A DNA stretch of 64,000 nt from Sisyra terminalis (Eukaryota > Arthropoda > Insecta > Neuroptera > Sisyridae). Both the position numbers and the translations under genes were made by a program. Shown in pieces: positions 45,382 to 57,770 of this stretch (positions are counted from its first letter, which is position 1; every line of letters begins with the position of its first letter). The stretch is from positions 11,284,001 to 11,348,000 of the forward strand of contig OY292275.1 of NCBI GenBank assembly GCA_958496175.1, in the 5' to 3' direction. The notes under the pieces were generated by a model. It searched no databases, was not told the DNA's origin, and worked only from the letters and a program-made list of their open reading frames with translations.

Positions 45382-45880
45382 TTAAGATATGCTTGAAAAG
45401 TTAAGGATAATTAAAGCTTAGAAAGTGCTTAAATTCTTTGGAAAAAATTTCCGGGGAAATAAAGCCGGAATTCGGGAATGATTAAGTTTCGTTTGTGCTC
45501 GGTTAAGGTTACGAGTAGACATAGTCAGGACACGAAAGAAAATTTTATAGCCGTTTCCCAGACGTTCCCTGAACCGTTCCCGAATGAACTAATAAAATCA
45601 TACACTTTCTAACGAGACTGTTTTTATGTTTCCATGTCGCTGTCTCTGTCCGTTTCCAAGCACCTCTGTCGTTCGCACACACTTGTATCATGCACGAGCA
45701 TGCAACACGTACACCAATTCCTGTCAAGGTCCTCTAGGATAACACTGTGTTCCAGGATATTGCGAGACGCATAGTGGCCACACAAAATCGATCCGGGAAT
45801 CATGCGTACGCGTACGGAATAGCTATGCCCCACTTTCCAAATCAAAACGCTTCATTGTCGACAAAAAATTTACGCTTCCC
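45382..45880 (-). promoter_or_regulatory. Presumed 5' exon and promoter region of glutamine synthetase
   Basis: Position fixes the role: it lies just upstream of the coding exon and the 5'UTR intron. The text 45540-45860 is markedly GC-richer than its surroundings. It contains GTTCCCTGAACCGTTCCCGA near 45562-45582, with TTCNNNGAA and TTCNNGAA arrangements that resemble STAT and heat-shock half-site patterns. No transcription start or TATA element could be fixed. Frames across it (45545-45845) are treated as chance. Confidence 0.45.
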
Positions 45881-46573
45881 AATTCATTTTCAGGAAATAT
45901 ATATTTTTTTCTATTTTTTATAAATGCACTATTGTCATTATTTACAACTGTAACTACCATATTGTAATTGCTTCAATTAAACTGACTGTCGATTAAGATA
46001 TAATCAATTTAACTATGCATTGAATGATTGTTCACTTGAGAATTCCCGTGTTTATATTTAGGTGTTGGTTCCCACCTTGACCCATATCTTATGTTTATAT
46101 GTCTACTTAAAAATGAAACGAGCCGTTTTGTTTTTCTCGATAGAATAGGGTAATAAATTTTCATAATTTTATCACCCTTGTAAGGATCACCCACGTTGCA
46201 TGCAATAAATATCAGCCGAGAAGTGAGGAAAATGTAATTTAAACTTGATATGTATTTATGGGAGTCACTTAATATATCGTTGATGTGGGACATTCTTAGT
46301 GATATTAGAGCTGTGTAAAATTTGATTAATTAGGAGCTTTAAGCTTTGGTTTAAGTAGATATCCTTATAAGAAGGAGTTTGTTTAAGAAGACAAATTGAG
46401 CTTTTCAACAAGAGAAATATGAAAAATTTAATTAGAATTTTATACGAAATTTTATTTTTAAAATATGATTATACTTTTCGGGACGTCTAAAAGTCGTAAA
46501 TCAACAAAATTACCAAGAATATATTATTGTATCATTTAATGCATGATAAAGTGTGTGAGAGAGCCCCCTTGGC
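45881..46573. other. Intergenic DNA upstream of glutamine synthetase
   Basis: No recognised coding region; the 94-codon minus-strand frame at 46293-46009 has no family signature. Confidence 0.45.
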
Positions 46574-46786
46574 CAATATTTTCCAAACTATGGGTCGCGA
46601 GCGAATATAGAGTGGGCCCTAATGAACAATTCTACACTGTTTAAGACATAAATAAAAAAAGGAAGTGATAAATTTGATATTTCCAATAGCATTACCAACA
46701 TTGAGGCCCTTTTTTTCTAAGACAGCTAGAAGATAGGAAATTTTTGTTAGAAATGGGTCGAGCTCAGTTAACTTTGAGAAACACTG
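46574..46786. mobile_element. hAT-like MITE, second copy of the 1.7 kb family
   Basis: The left end CAATATTTTCCAAACTATGG-GTCGCGAGC and right end AACTTTGAGAAACACTG are the usual hAT-type termini. Interior GCATTACCAACATT and GAAATTTTTGTTAGAAATGG-GTCGA match the 1705-2057 copy. Flanking octamers CCCTTGGC and TCCTAAAC agree at only 4 of 8 positions, so the target duplication is not proven. Confidence 0.6.
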
Positions 46787-48760
46787 TCCTAAACTATTGT
46801 AAAAATGCAGTCTCTTTAGAAAAACATAAAGGACATTAAGTAATACTAAAGTTATTTTATCCATTTTCTGTTTGGACAAGGAACGAAAGATTTATTTTCT
46901 CCATTTTTTTAATAAATTATTGTCTCGTTCGAAAGAAATAGTAAGATTTCACAGAATTAGTAGTCAAAAAGAGTAGATACCAGAAAGAAAAGTAGTGCTT
47001 ATAGTATATCACAATAAATTTTCCAAAAATTTAAATTTTAATGTTAAGAAGAATGTTTAACAATCATTGATGAATCTTGAGAAACACCTTCTTTTCTGAT
47101 GGAAGTTCATCTCCATTTCACTCATTACATGCATTAAATTATTAAACTTTTACCAATTGACATATTAATGATTAAAGAAGCTCTTTCTTTCAGGCAAAGT
47201 GTTCTGTAAATATTTAATAATTGTGGTTTAAAGCAAATTTTTTAAAGCAAATGACCAATATTTCTCAGCAGAATACAGCCAAACACTGCCGGAATCTGTT
47301 GAGGGTTAATAATGAATTCTTTATCAAACTATAAATTCAATATACAGGTAAAGTTTAAAAGTTAAAAAACAGGAGCTGCGAATATTATATATCTATATCC
47401 CTTTTAAATATATTTATTAAAGTACATCATTCATAAAAATACATAATTACCCTTTTATAATATTGTTCAATCTACTGCCATTATATCTGTCTTGTATGAA
47501 AAATATCAATCACAACTTTTGAATAGAATTTTTAGTGATATTTTTAGAATAAAACACATTTTTAGAGGTTTTAGTAAATATTTGTTTCTTCAGTTATTGT
47601 TGCTTAATAATTTTGAGAATATTCCAATTTTAATTAGGAATAAAGGATCAATAATTGGACAGGCCAATTAATTTGAAATTATAGTTTCTACCTTAGAAAT
47701 CTTGCATAATTTTTTTTACTTAATGTTGAAATTATAGTTTTTATAGATTTAACCACTTTTTGTTCATATTTTTACTCAAATTTCTATCTTCACGTTATTT
47801 GATATGAGAAAATTATTACACTTAAAGGAATCTGTATAAAAAATTTTAGGGAAACAACTTATTAGCTTTAAAGCTTTACCTTTGTAAGTCCTTTTGCTAG
47901 TTAATTACAAAAGCTTTATATTTTATATTTTAGTATATGTATTGAAAATTCTTTAAATAACTGTCACATATCTCTGACAAACTATTTTAAATTATTTAGT
48001 GTAAGAAAACAGAGGTGGAATGATACAATAAATCAGACAAGTTGAAGTTAAAAGATACACATCCCATTTTTTCTGTGTAGTTTTCACAGGGAAATTTGTT
48101 GATTGCAAAATATGTTTCCTCGAAAAAATGTTTACACTAATCTATTATGTTTTCTTTTTCTGCACTGAATAGAGGCTTTAGATCCATTATTCGCCGTTAT
48201 CAATTAATTATTCGAGTTGTGGACTATTTATATTAATTTTAGTTGGAAATGAGTCATCGTTTTAAAAATACTAGATACACGATTAGGAAACTTTGGGATA
48301 CTTGAAAGCTTATATAGTGTTATAATTTACTAATGCTTTTTCATAGAAAGAAAATTTTTCTTAAAATTAATCAGTGTGATCAATAAGTTCCATTAGATTC
48401 AAAACAACCGAATTCCCAAAACCGTCGTTTCGGAAATGTTTTTAAATTGTAATGTTACGAATTAATTGTAAATTTTGCATGTTTTTTTTAATAATGATAT
48501 GAAATATTTTTGTCAATGTTACTAAGACTAAACCCCATGCATTCAATAGATTAAATTTATGTAGTTAAATTAGCGTAGGCATTTTTTTTACAAATTACTA
48601 GACAATTTTATGTTGCTCCTATTGTTAATGTGTTTTACAGTTTACTGTAGGTTCTTTCATGTTTCTAAATTATTTTTTTAAGTAAAATATGCTAATAATT
48701 TGTTAAATAATTAAAAAACATACTCAAATTTACATTAATAATGTTGGTGTTAGAAAAAGA
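46787..48760. other. AT-rich stretch, no gene seen
   Basis: No coding region, RNA gene or repeat could be supported. Confidence 0.5.
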
Positions 48761-48769
48761 TATTATTGA

Positions 48770-49230
48770 GTTCTTTTTAAAGCGAATGATAACTGGAGAT
48801 GAAAAGTGGATTACTCTTAAGACTCTATCTTTCAGGCTCTATACCAAATTTAACTTTGAATAAGAAAATATTATGTATTTGGTGGGATATTCAAGAACCA
48901 ATACACTATGAGCTTTTAAAATCAAACGAAAAGCTCAATTCGGAGAAGTATTGCCAACAACTGGATAACCTAAAGACAACAATCCAAAAAAGAGCCTGGC
49001 AATCTTCAATAGGAAGGATATAACACTCTCTGACTACCACTTGTTTTTGTTTTTACAAAAGTTTTTGGGGGCAAAAAATTCAAAAATGGAGAAGATATCA
49101 AACAAAGCGCTGGTTGAATTTTTCCAATCAAAAGATGAAACATTTTTCAAAAAATGGGATTTATAAATTAATCTCATGCTGGCAAGAAGTCATTGATAAT
49201 AATGGTAATTATATTATTAAATAAAGTTAT
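48770..49230 (+). pseudogene. mariner transposase relic (C-terminal half, internally deleted)
   Basis: Plus-strand frames give FKRMITGDEKWIT at about 48780-48815 (the TGDEKW block around the first catalytic Asp). After a jump comes NKKILCIWWDIQEPIHYELL at about 48860-48920, then SEKYCQQLDNLKTTIQKRAW to about 49000. After a further jump comes LSDYHLFLFLQKFLGAKNSK at about 49025-49085, with the third catalytic Asp of D,D34D, and finally CWQEVIDNNGNYII. The segment with the second Asp (HDNARPH) is deleted. It is a mariner of the ITmD34D group and is dead. The N-terminal half is absent. Confidence 0.85.
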
Positions 49231-52200
49231 TTGGCCATAAGAAACTTTGTATTTCTTATTATTCTAAAAACGGGCAAAATTTTCCGGTAACCGTATTATA
49301 AATTTTAAATGAAAAATTTTCACCACTTCGTACAGATATACCAATAAAAAGCAAGGTAGTTTAAACTTTAAAGGGAAGAACCCCTTTAATAATGACAACA
49401 AATTTATGGGAGTCCATAAAAATTAAAGCCAAATCTTTTTTGGGCTGTTTTAAGCCAATTATTACCCATAGTTTAGGAAATACTACTAGAGAATTATATA
49501 ATTTTTAAACTTCTATAATAAAGACAATTTATTATTAACAAATATGAAAATTCAACTAGTGTACTTAGCTTATTAAAAATTCTCATTCTTTAAATTCAAA
49601 TTTAAAATTTGATAATTTCTTAAGACTGTATAGTTTACATGCTCATTAGATAACCTTTTCAAGGCTTGAATCCATTAAAAATATAATACAGGTGTTAATT
49701 ACATAATAAATTTATATACTAATAAATAAGTAATGAGGCGTTAAACATTAGTGTCCCAAACAATATTTATAAGGAAAAATAATGTTATTACATTAATAAT
49801 TCATTAATTTTTCCTTACCCATTTTCACCTCATAAATTATAGTCAAATAACTTTCAATGGTAGCAATTGAGGATATATTAATAATTTTTGACTTGATACT
49901 TAAAATATGTAAGTTTTTACTGTAATAATAATCAATTAGGTTGATCTAATAAGTTATATAAAGCATAAATTTTGGAGTTTTGATGCTAGTTTTTTGGAGT
50001 TCATGGACTTACTACTCAATAATCATAAAAAATTTATTGCGGAAAAAAATCTTGCAAAACTAGTCTGCCAAGACTTCAATTATGACATGTATTCATTAAG
50101 ATTTTTTCACGTTTTAAATCAAACTTGAATTAGAGTCTTTGTTGTGGATTGATTTTGAGGCGAGGAAGTCCAATTGAAAAGACTTGATGTTAAAAATTTG
50201 ACAAGCTATTCAAGCAAATCTTAAACTAAATCATTCAATCGTTAAAGTTATCGTTTTTTTTTTTATTGAAAATCAAATTTCAATGTGATTAGATATTATA
50301 TTAGAGCCAAAAACACCTTTCACTTTCAAACACTTTCGGTGGTCTTTTCGCTTCTTTACCTAATACATATATGGTAATTAGCAAACTGTGATTTATAGAG
50401 ATCTATAGAGATTGTTATAAAAATATTGGAATTAGATATTTTATGTAAGAAAAAAAAAACGTAAGCATTTTTATTTTTCTCATTTTTTATACATCGACGA
50501 TTTTAAAGAGATAAACCTTGGCCAATATTTACCAAAAACAAATTTATGCACATAAATCTGTGACACGGGTGAATTTATAAACATTTGGATAAATCACGTA
50601 CACTATAGAGGTTTCCTAAATCTGAATCTCAAAGAATAGATCGAAGCTCTTCAAATTTTATAGGTTTACTTCCAATTTAAATGTGAATCCTAAAGTTAAA
50701 AATTATTTGTCAAGAATCACCTGGAAACCGTCGATATTAGGAGGTTACAGGTGCTCCAGATATTCCAGACATAGTAAGTCATAAATGACAGTATTCTCGA
50801 TTTCTTCTGAATTAACCGACAACTATTGAAGATTATCTAATATTGGAAAGTGATGTATAGAAAGACGAAGTCTCCTAAAGTCAGCTGTATTTTAAAGTCT
50901 TATTTAGCAAGGAATTGTTGATAACTTGATACTGTATTAATGACACTTTGTCTTGCTTTTGAACTTCTATCAAAATTGAAATTGAAGTAAAAAAGGAAGG
51001 AACTAAATTTGTCTATTCATATTGGTATGATAGTTGCTGTAATTGAAAAGTATACCAGAACTCAATTGTACATTGTGGAACTGAAATTAGAGTAATAATT
51101 TGGGGAATCCCTATACTACCGCGTAATACTGAAACAGTGTTAAGCGAAGTCTTACTGTACTTCAATGTAAACTCTTTAAGTTCGTATGGTTTTTAAGACT
51201 TAGTGTAAATAGGATTATCTAATAAAATATCATCGGAATGAACATATTAGCTACCAACAAGGTGCTGGAAAAATAATATTTACCTTCAGCTTACTTTTAA
51301 TTTGTCGAGAACTATGCTCTAACTAATTATGGACAGAATCGTTGTTTATTTGTACTAATCACTATTAACATATAAATATAGATTTTGTTAGCCATAAATA
51401 CGTTAATTTAGATTACCTACATGACATATTTTTTACTGACTTTGAACAGTTCATAATATTCTTTCCAAATGTAAAATTAAATACATTGTATTATAAAATA
51501 AATCCAAAATAATTTACTTAAGTGAACGTATCTAGTGATACGTACTTCGATTTCCAAACAAACTTTATCAGTGCTCAGCAACTAGAATTGAATAGTATTT
51601 CCTAAATCCTTTTTTCATAACTTCAACCCTTAAAAATCTTTAATATTAGCTTTAATAATAACAGCAATTATTTACATTGAATTTTACCCTCCCGCTATTA
51701 ACACATGGGCTATGTCTTTAAAAATTTGGTGAAGTCAATAAGCTTTGCGGTTTTCAATCATTATGTTAAATGACTTTCCGGATACCTCTTGCATATTAAA
51801 TATGGAATAATATATATATCAGGTAGAATTACAAATATTTTTAGTTTACTTATCTTTGAAATCAGGATCTAAAAATATCAATAAATATTTTCATCCCTTA
51901 CCTTTATAAAAAAAAAAACATGGTATTTATATCCTTATTATTGAATTGAAAATCAAACGATTTTTGACCCAAATCGCCAGATTACAACAACGGAACATAT
52001 TGTTTGTTGTTTCTTGTTAATTATTTTGAGAAAAGTTATCATAAATCATTATTTATACACAAAGGTCAACAAGCTATCGAAATGCGATGTTTTCTATATT
52101 TGAATTCATTATGGATATTCAAAACAAATTATAATTTTATCTTCTCCATGTTTCTCCGATGTTTCCAACGACACAAAAATGTCAACCAAAGTTTCATTGT

Positions 52201-53225
52201 TATATTTTTCAAATTAAAAAATAAATTCACATCTCAAACCCTTAACACCCTTTATTTTATGCAACTAATTTCAGCATTCGAAATTATTTGAAAAAAATAA
52301 AATTTTATACAAAATTATTTCCTTTAATTTGGAAATCGTAATGATTTCTTTGCATTTTTGATTAGAAATACGTCAATATTTATAAAAATGTAATGAGATT
52401 TTTTTTTTTCAAAGATAAAACCGAAAGTATGGATTTGGGTCAGCGGAATCAGTAATAAGTACACTTATTTAGATTGCTTTAATTATTTGTAATTACTTAT
52501 TATTCGATAGTAATTATTTTTGTTTGTAAATTAGTGTGATTTATTATTTATTTTTATTTGGTTCAGAAAGATTATTTTTATCCTCGAAAAAAGAACCTCT
52601 AGAAAATTTTAAAGAAGTATTTGGAAAATATAAAATTCTTGCATAACTGCATTATTACAACAGAACTTAGTGTAAAGTTTCTAAAGCAACTTAAAGATTC
52701 AATCCTTTGTAAAGATTCCTTCAATGAATAGGACTTGAATAATAAGAATAAAACAGGCTATTTCAATTTAGGTATACAAAGCTTAATTTTCATAATGAAA
52801 ATGTTTTAACTTCATACTGTTTTCTTAGAATATGATAATTTATGTTTTCAAAAAAAGTTCTTATACATAGCTTTACAGAAGTGTCGCTTTCGAATGCTTC
52901 GTCAGTCAAAGTATTTATTTTGTTTTGTCGAATTATATTTAATGGTCAAATCTGAAAACTAGGTTTCTGTAGTTTTTCTTTGATATTGTAAAAGCTTTAG
53001 CGAAGAAAAAGCCAATGGTGTATATAACGAAATTATTTAACTATTATCTAATATAGAAATTCAGTAGAAAAGTTGATTTTAGAATTCCAATTACACGACA
53101 ACCATTAACTGCATAAGAAAGTTTATTCAACTTAAGTGAATTCACTTAATATTTGAATTATCCTTTAATAGCGACAATATTTTTGTCTCTATTTCAAATT
53201 CAAATCGAAAAAATATTTGCTGAAG
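49231..53225. other. Long AT-rich stretch, no gene seen
   Basis: No recognisable coding region on either strand; the 95-codon frame at 52004-52291 is hydrophobic, AT-driven and unrecognised. Confidence 0.5.
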
Positions 53226-53500
53226 TAATTGAATATTGATAACTAAATTTGAAATTTCGATTGTTGATCAGATCATATATTATACTTTGTAAGCTTTTTT
53301 ACTCTTTCAGCTGGGAAAATTTTACCAAAATTATTGCTTATCGGTTGGCTACATATATCTTACGTATAATACGAATACATCCTCCAAATTTCACGTCTTT
53401 ACAACCTGTGACTTGGGCATTAATCCATCAGTCGAACGAAGTTATCACGAGTATATCACAAAGTTTATTCGCCAAATTAAGTAATACAATTTTTTTTACA
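53226..53500. repeat. Third partial copy of the 29.8-30.9 kb tail repeat
   Basis: AACTAAATTTGAAATTTCGA-TTGTTGAT at about 53240-53268 matches 30.1 and 30.79 kb. It is followed by TTTTTTACTCTTTCAGCTGG-GAAAATTTT, matching TTTTTCACTCTTTTAGGGGA-GAAATTTT at 30.15 kb, and then by CCTCCAAATTTCACGTC. Confidence 0.65.
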
Positions 53501-54280
53501 AATTTCTAAATTTTGCTTGCAATTTTTTGCTAACACCATATGTCTACCTTTACTTAACATTTAGATACTTTCGCGGGGATATTTAGTCGGGTAATTAAGA
53601 CACCTGTAACCCATCATAAAGCACTTTGGAGACTAGATCAAAGCTTTTGAAAATAGGAATTTAAAAATTATTTCGTTAATTCTATTATTACTTTTCTTAC
53701 ATTAGTCAATCTAGTTTGCTTTTATATTAAAAAAGCAATGCTTTTAATAAATGTGGCATTATAAAACTAGTTCTAACTAGGGAAATCTAGTTTTGGCTAT
53801 AACAAAATGGGTTAGTTAAAAGTAGTGAAATTTTTAAGGGTTAATTTTTATGTGATAATTTTACTGAGGGAAGTTCTCCAGTCCTTAGTTATATTTCATT
53901 AAGTCGATGGTACTGAGAATATTATAGAATTGTTTAAAATGGAAAATGTTTGTGAAATTGTTCAAACATGGAAGAGAGGAAGTAGAAAGCACTCTCTTTC
54001 GACATAAGTGCAGAAAATTATGATTATACATCCAAGAGTAGCGTATTTCACATTCATGCAGGGCTGGATTTACATACTAAGTTGAGTAGACATCAGTCTA
54101 TAGGCCTTCGGCAGTCATTTAATATATACCACTCGAAATTTTACCATTAAATTTGAATCCTTAGAATATTAGAACTGAAATTTTTTTCGCTTGTTAACAA
54201 TAAAAAAAATGCATATTAAAATAATTGTTTCATTATCCTATTAACTAAAATAGTTTTAATTTTGTCCTTAATTATATAGA
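53501..54280. other. AT-rich stretch, no gene seen
   Basis: No coding region or repeat supported. Confidence 0.5.
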
Positions 54281-54588
54281 GTCTACAGCAGGGATGAGTA
54301 AACGGTCGATCGCAGGCATTTCAAAATATTTTTATAGGAAATTTCAAATATTTGAATTGAAAATGTGTACAATATATAAACATTTAGCAGACATTGAAAA
54401 TTGAATTTAAAATTAAACACGCGTCTATTCTACAACGGATATTACTGATTCCCAAATAGTGTCTCTAATACTTCCTTCTATTCATTTTCTCTTTGAATTT
54501 GTATTTGCTTTTGATTTAACCTTATGATATGATTTGAAAATTATTGTCGATCATACCAGTATTAAGTTTCCCCACCCCTGGTTTATAC
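54281..54588. mobile_element. hAT-like MITE with decayed 8-bp target duplication
   Basis: Element 54289-54580 begins CAGGGATGAGTAAACGGTCG-ATCGC and ends TTTCCCCACCCCTG, giving CAGGG(A/G)TG…AAAC inverted ends, plus an inner GTCGATC repeated near 54548. Flanking octamers GTCTACAG and GTTTATAC agree at 5 of 8 positions; two of the three differences are C/T transitions. There is no coding capacity. Confidence 0.7.
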
Positions 54589-55105
54589 TATTTTGTTGGC
54601 CAATTCTGTTTTTTTTTAACCTAAAAGCCACCACGGTTACAACCAATAAACCATCACAGTATTAAATCCGGATCTAAGCTAACGTAACTAGGACATTATT
54701 CAAAAATGGAAATCATTTTTGGTGATTTTCTCAAATACATTAAATACTTTTGTATTTCTAGTCCCTTGTTTTGTAAAAAATACCACAAGTGTCATTCTGG
54801 GTATTCTATATAGTAATTAGTAAAAGGGAAGCACCCAAATTGAACCAAAGATTAATAAAAATCTGGATGACATATGTGAACTTGTACAGGAAAGTTAAAA
54901 TTAAGAAATATCATAATCCTGAGAACACCAACCATGTATAAAAAATTTAAATAGAATTTTATGTAAGCTGCAAGAAAATATGAACCGACAATACTCACAA
55001 CTTCATTTGTGTGACAAATATTAGGCACCATTTTTAATGATAGAAATAATAAACATTAAGGATAAAAATATTTAAAACTAGTCATCAATTTTCTAATTAA
55101 TTTTT
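54589..55105. other. AT-rich stretch, no gene seen
   Basis: No coding region or repeat supported. Confidence 0.5.
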
Positions 55106-55108
55106 TTA

Positions 55109-55435
55109 AATAAGAAGACAATTCAGGTTGTTTAAGATCGGTTTTTATATTTAATATTTGTATTATTCAATTAGCTACGTTTCGTTACGTATCGTAACTT
55201 CATCAGGCTTCTTGATTCACAAAAATAAAATATTTTCAATTTAAATTCAATAATATATATATAAATTAAATATTTATTTATTGACTTTAAATTGAAAATA
55301 TTTAATTTTTGTGAATCAAGAAGCCTGATGAAGTTACGATACGTAACGAAACGTAGCTAATTGAATAATAAAAATATTAAATAAAAAAACCGATCTTAAA
55401 CAGATTTAAAAGCTGAGATCTGAATTTTATCATCT
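55109..55435. mobile_element. Fold-back element, copy 2 of the three-copy family
   Basis: The left arm AATAAGAAGACAATTCAGGT-TGTTTAAGATCGG…TTAGCTACGTTTCGTTACGT-ATCGTAACTTCATCAGG pairs with its inverted copy at about 55318-55400. The right side carries the outer segment AAAGCTGAGATCTGAATTTT-ATCATC, the inverse of what precedes copy 1 at 24478. The arms are better preserved than in copy 1. Confidence 0.85.
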
Positions 55436-57092
55436 ATTTGTAATTAATATTCTGGAATTTCAACACATATATGAATCTATCACTGATATTGACTGGTACA
55501 TGAATTGGAAGTGGTATAAGCCCATTTTTATCAAAAAATTAATTAATGGTAACAATGAATACAATCATAAACAGTTGCCATTAAAAATAGACTTATACCA
55601 CTTATACCAAAAACGGCAATATTTTAATTTTAATTGGAAAAACAACTTACTCGTTATTAGTTAACGAATTTCTTCAATTAAATCCACAGAATGAGAAAGT
55701 TTTTCTCGTCTATAATTCCAATTATAAAAATCGGATTACCGTAATAGCTCGCGATAAATTAACTATGTTTTTTTTGCAAAATTTTCACTTAGTAATCTCT
55801 GAATTTATGGCTTTGTAATAATTTGATTACACATATTGGCTTTATTGCCATAAAAGTGAGATTGATCAACCGAAACGAAAATAAAACGATAGTTTCTCCT
55901 CGTACGATACCACTCAATTGCAACTGAATTATGACTTCTTTTTTATATAATTTTACTTACTTATTAATTGAATTTTGTCCTTCAAATTGCCAACTTGTTA
56001 CGATGGTAAACAAAAAATCAGCTGTTGTCGGTATAAAATAAAATACACGCAACGTTATTCGTTAATTTTAGACTAGAAAAATTGAATTTACAGTTCCGAA
56101 ATAAACGCACGTCCACATAGGAAAATATATGTTCATTCCACGATTTCGTTGAAATTAGGATTTTTTCTTTATTTTTAAACCGAAACAAACGGGACACCAG
56201 TCACGAAATGATCTTCGTGCGAATCCAAATGATAACAGAATTGAAAATTCCGGAATATTCTCACGAAACATATACAGAAATGTGAAATGCAACTAGTGAA
56301 TGGTTGCACTTTTTGCAACGATGAAAGAAATGCAACCGGTATGGGTTGTGACTTGAATGGCACTAAAGAATTAATAAATATGGTAAGCTTTATGGTAAGA
56401 ACGGCGGTTTTATATCCAAGCATGTGATAGTGTAGAATGTTTTGGTCTGTCTATCTATTACGTCTGTGCTCTTGGCTTTCACAACAAATGATCGAATATC
56501 GGGGGGCTGAGATAATTTTTCACCCCGGGTAGACCCCCCGGTGTGAAGCTGACCACCCTCATATTGAAAAACAATAACAACCATTAAACCTTTTTTTTTC
56601 TAAATTTCTTTAAGTCTCATTAATATTCATTGGGTTTTGTTTGAATTTTAAAATATCTTCTTTGAAGAAAATATATCCCAACACTTAGGACAATTGAGCC
56701 AATATTTTTTTACCTGCAGTTCAGGGATAATTCATACAACTTTTGGTTCAATCTTTTAGAGCAATTAGGTCTTTCGAAATAAAATTATAATAAATTTATG
56801 TTAAGGAATATGTTCCATATACCTAGTATGTTAGCAATATGATGAACGATTTCGTTAATTTTTAATAAAATTAATTAATTTTATTTTAAACCATAAACTT
56901 TAAAGTCTAAAATCACAAAACTACACTTTTTTAGATTATGCATAAATTTTATTACAAAAAAAAAATTAGATTAAATGAATTGAAAAATTAGAAAATTCAA
57001 TAGGCAGAAAATGACTAAGGAACTTTGATCGTTTTTAACAAAATTTTCTAAAAAAAATATTCTTCATACTGTTATACATTATACTGTTATTA
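55436..57092. other. Stretch without a firm gene; GC-richer patch at 56.2-56.6 kb
   Basis: The patch 56160-56590 has mixed composition and contains TTCACCCCGGGTAGACCCCC-CGGTGTGAA (about 56518-56546), an imperfect GC-rich hairpin that is unusual here. Minus-strand frames (56423-56175 and 56584-56390) match nothing known. Confidence 0.4.
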
Positions 57093-57596
57093 ATAAATGT
57101 ATAAACAACAAGTTTTTCAAAGTCGTTTTCTAAAAAACTTTCCCGCAATTTTTGTTTCAAACTAAAATTAAATTCAAAACTTTCTGCAAAAAATCTTCAA
57201 ATAATTATTTATTATTGATTCCGATCCTGTAGCTTAGCTTCAATTTGTGTAGTGCCAAGAATATTGTTTTATATATTTGCGCAACGTTTTGCAGTTTATT
57301 ATTGCTTTTTCAAGCGATTTTATCGATATTTATAGCGATATTTATCAATTTATGATAACCATTTATTAAAATCGCTTGAAAAAGCAATAATAAACTGCGA
57401 AACGTTGCGCAAATATAAAAAACAAAATTCTTGGCACTACAAAAATTGCAGCTAAGCTACAGGATCGGAATCAATAACAAATAATTAATTGAAGATTTTT
57501 TGCAGAAAGTTTTGAATTTAATTTTAGTTTGAAACAAAAATTGCGGGAAAGTTTTTTAGAAAATGACTTTGAAAAACTTGTTCTTTATACATTTAT
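57093..57596. mobile_element. 504-bp palindromic element, 230-bp arms
   Basis: The left arm 57093-57322 pairs with the right arm 57367-57596: ATAAATGTATA…AACTTTCCCGCAATTTTTGT, GATTCCGATCCTGTAGCTTA, TGCGCAACGTTTTGCAGTTT, ATTATTGCTTTTTCAAGCGA are all found inverted with few mismatches. The loop is 44 nt. Just downstream (57640-57660) a stray GAACTGCGAAACGTTGCG suggests a fragment of a second copy. The GCAACGTTTTGCAGTTTATT block also occurs at about 1858-1877. Confidence 0.9.
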
Positions 57597-57770
57597 ATTG
57601 TTATTTACCATATAATCTCTGAAAAAAGCACTAATAGAACTGCGAAACGTTGCGAAAAATAAAAAAAAAAAAACAGTATTAACTATTTAAAATAAAAAAG
57701 TTCCACAAGTCTTTGGAACCATAATAAATAAGAATAAATTAAAAAATTAGTTGTTCTTTTTAATTTTTAA

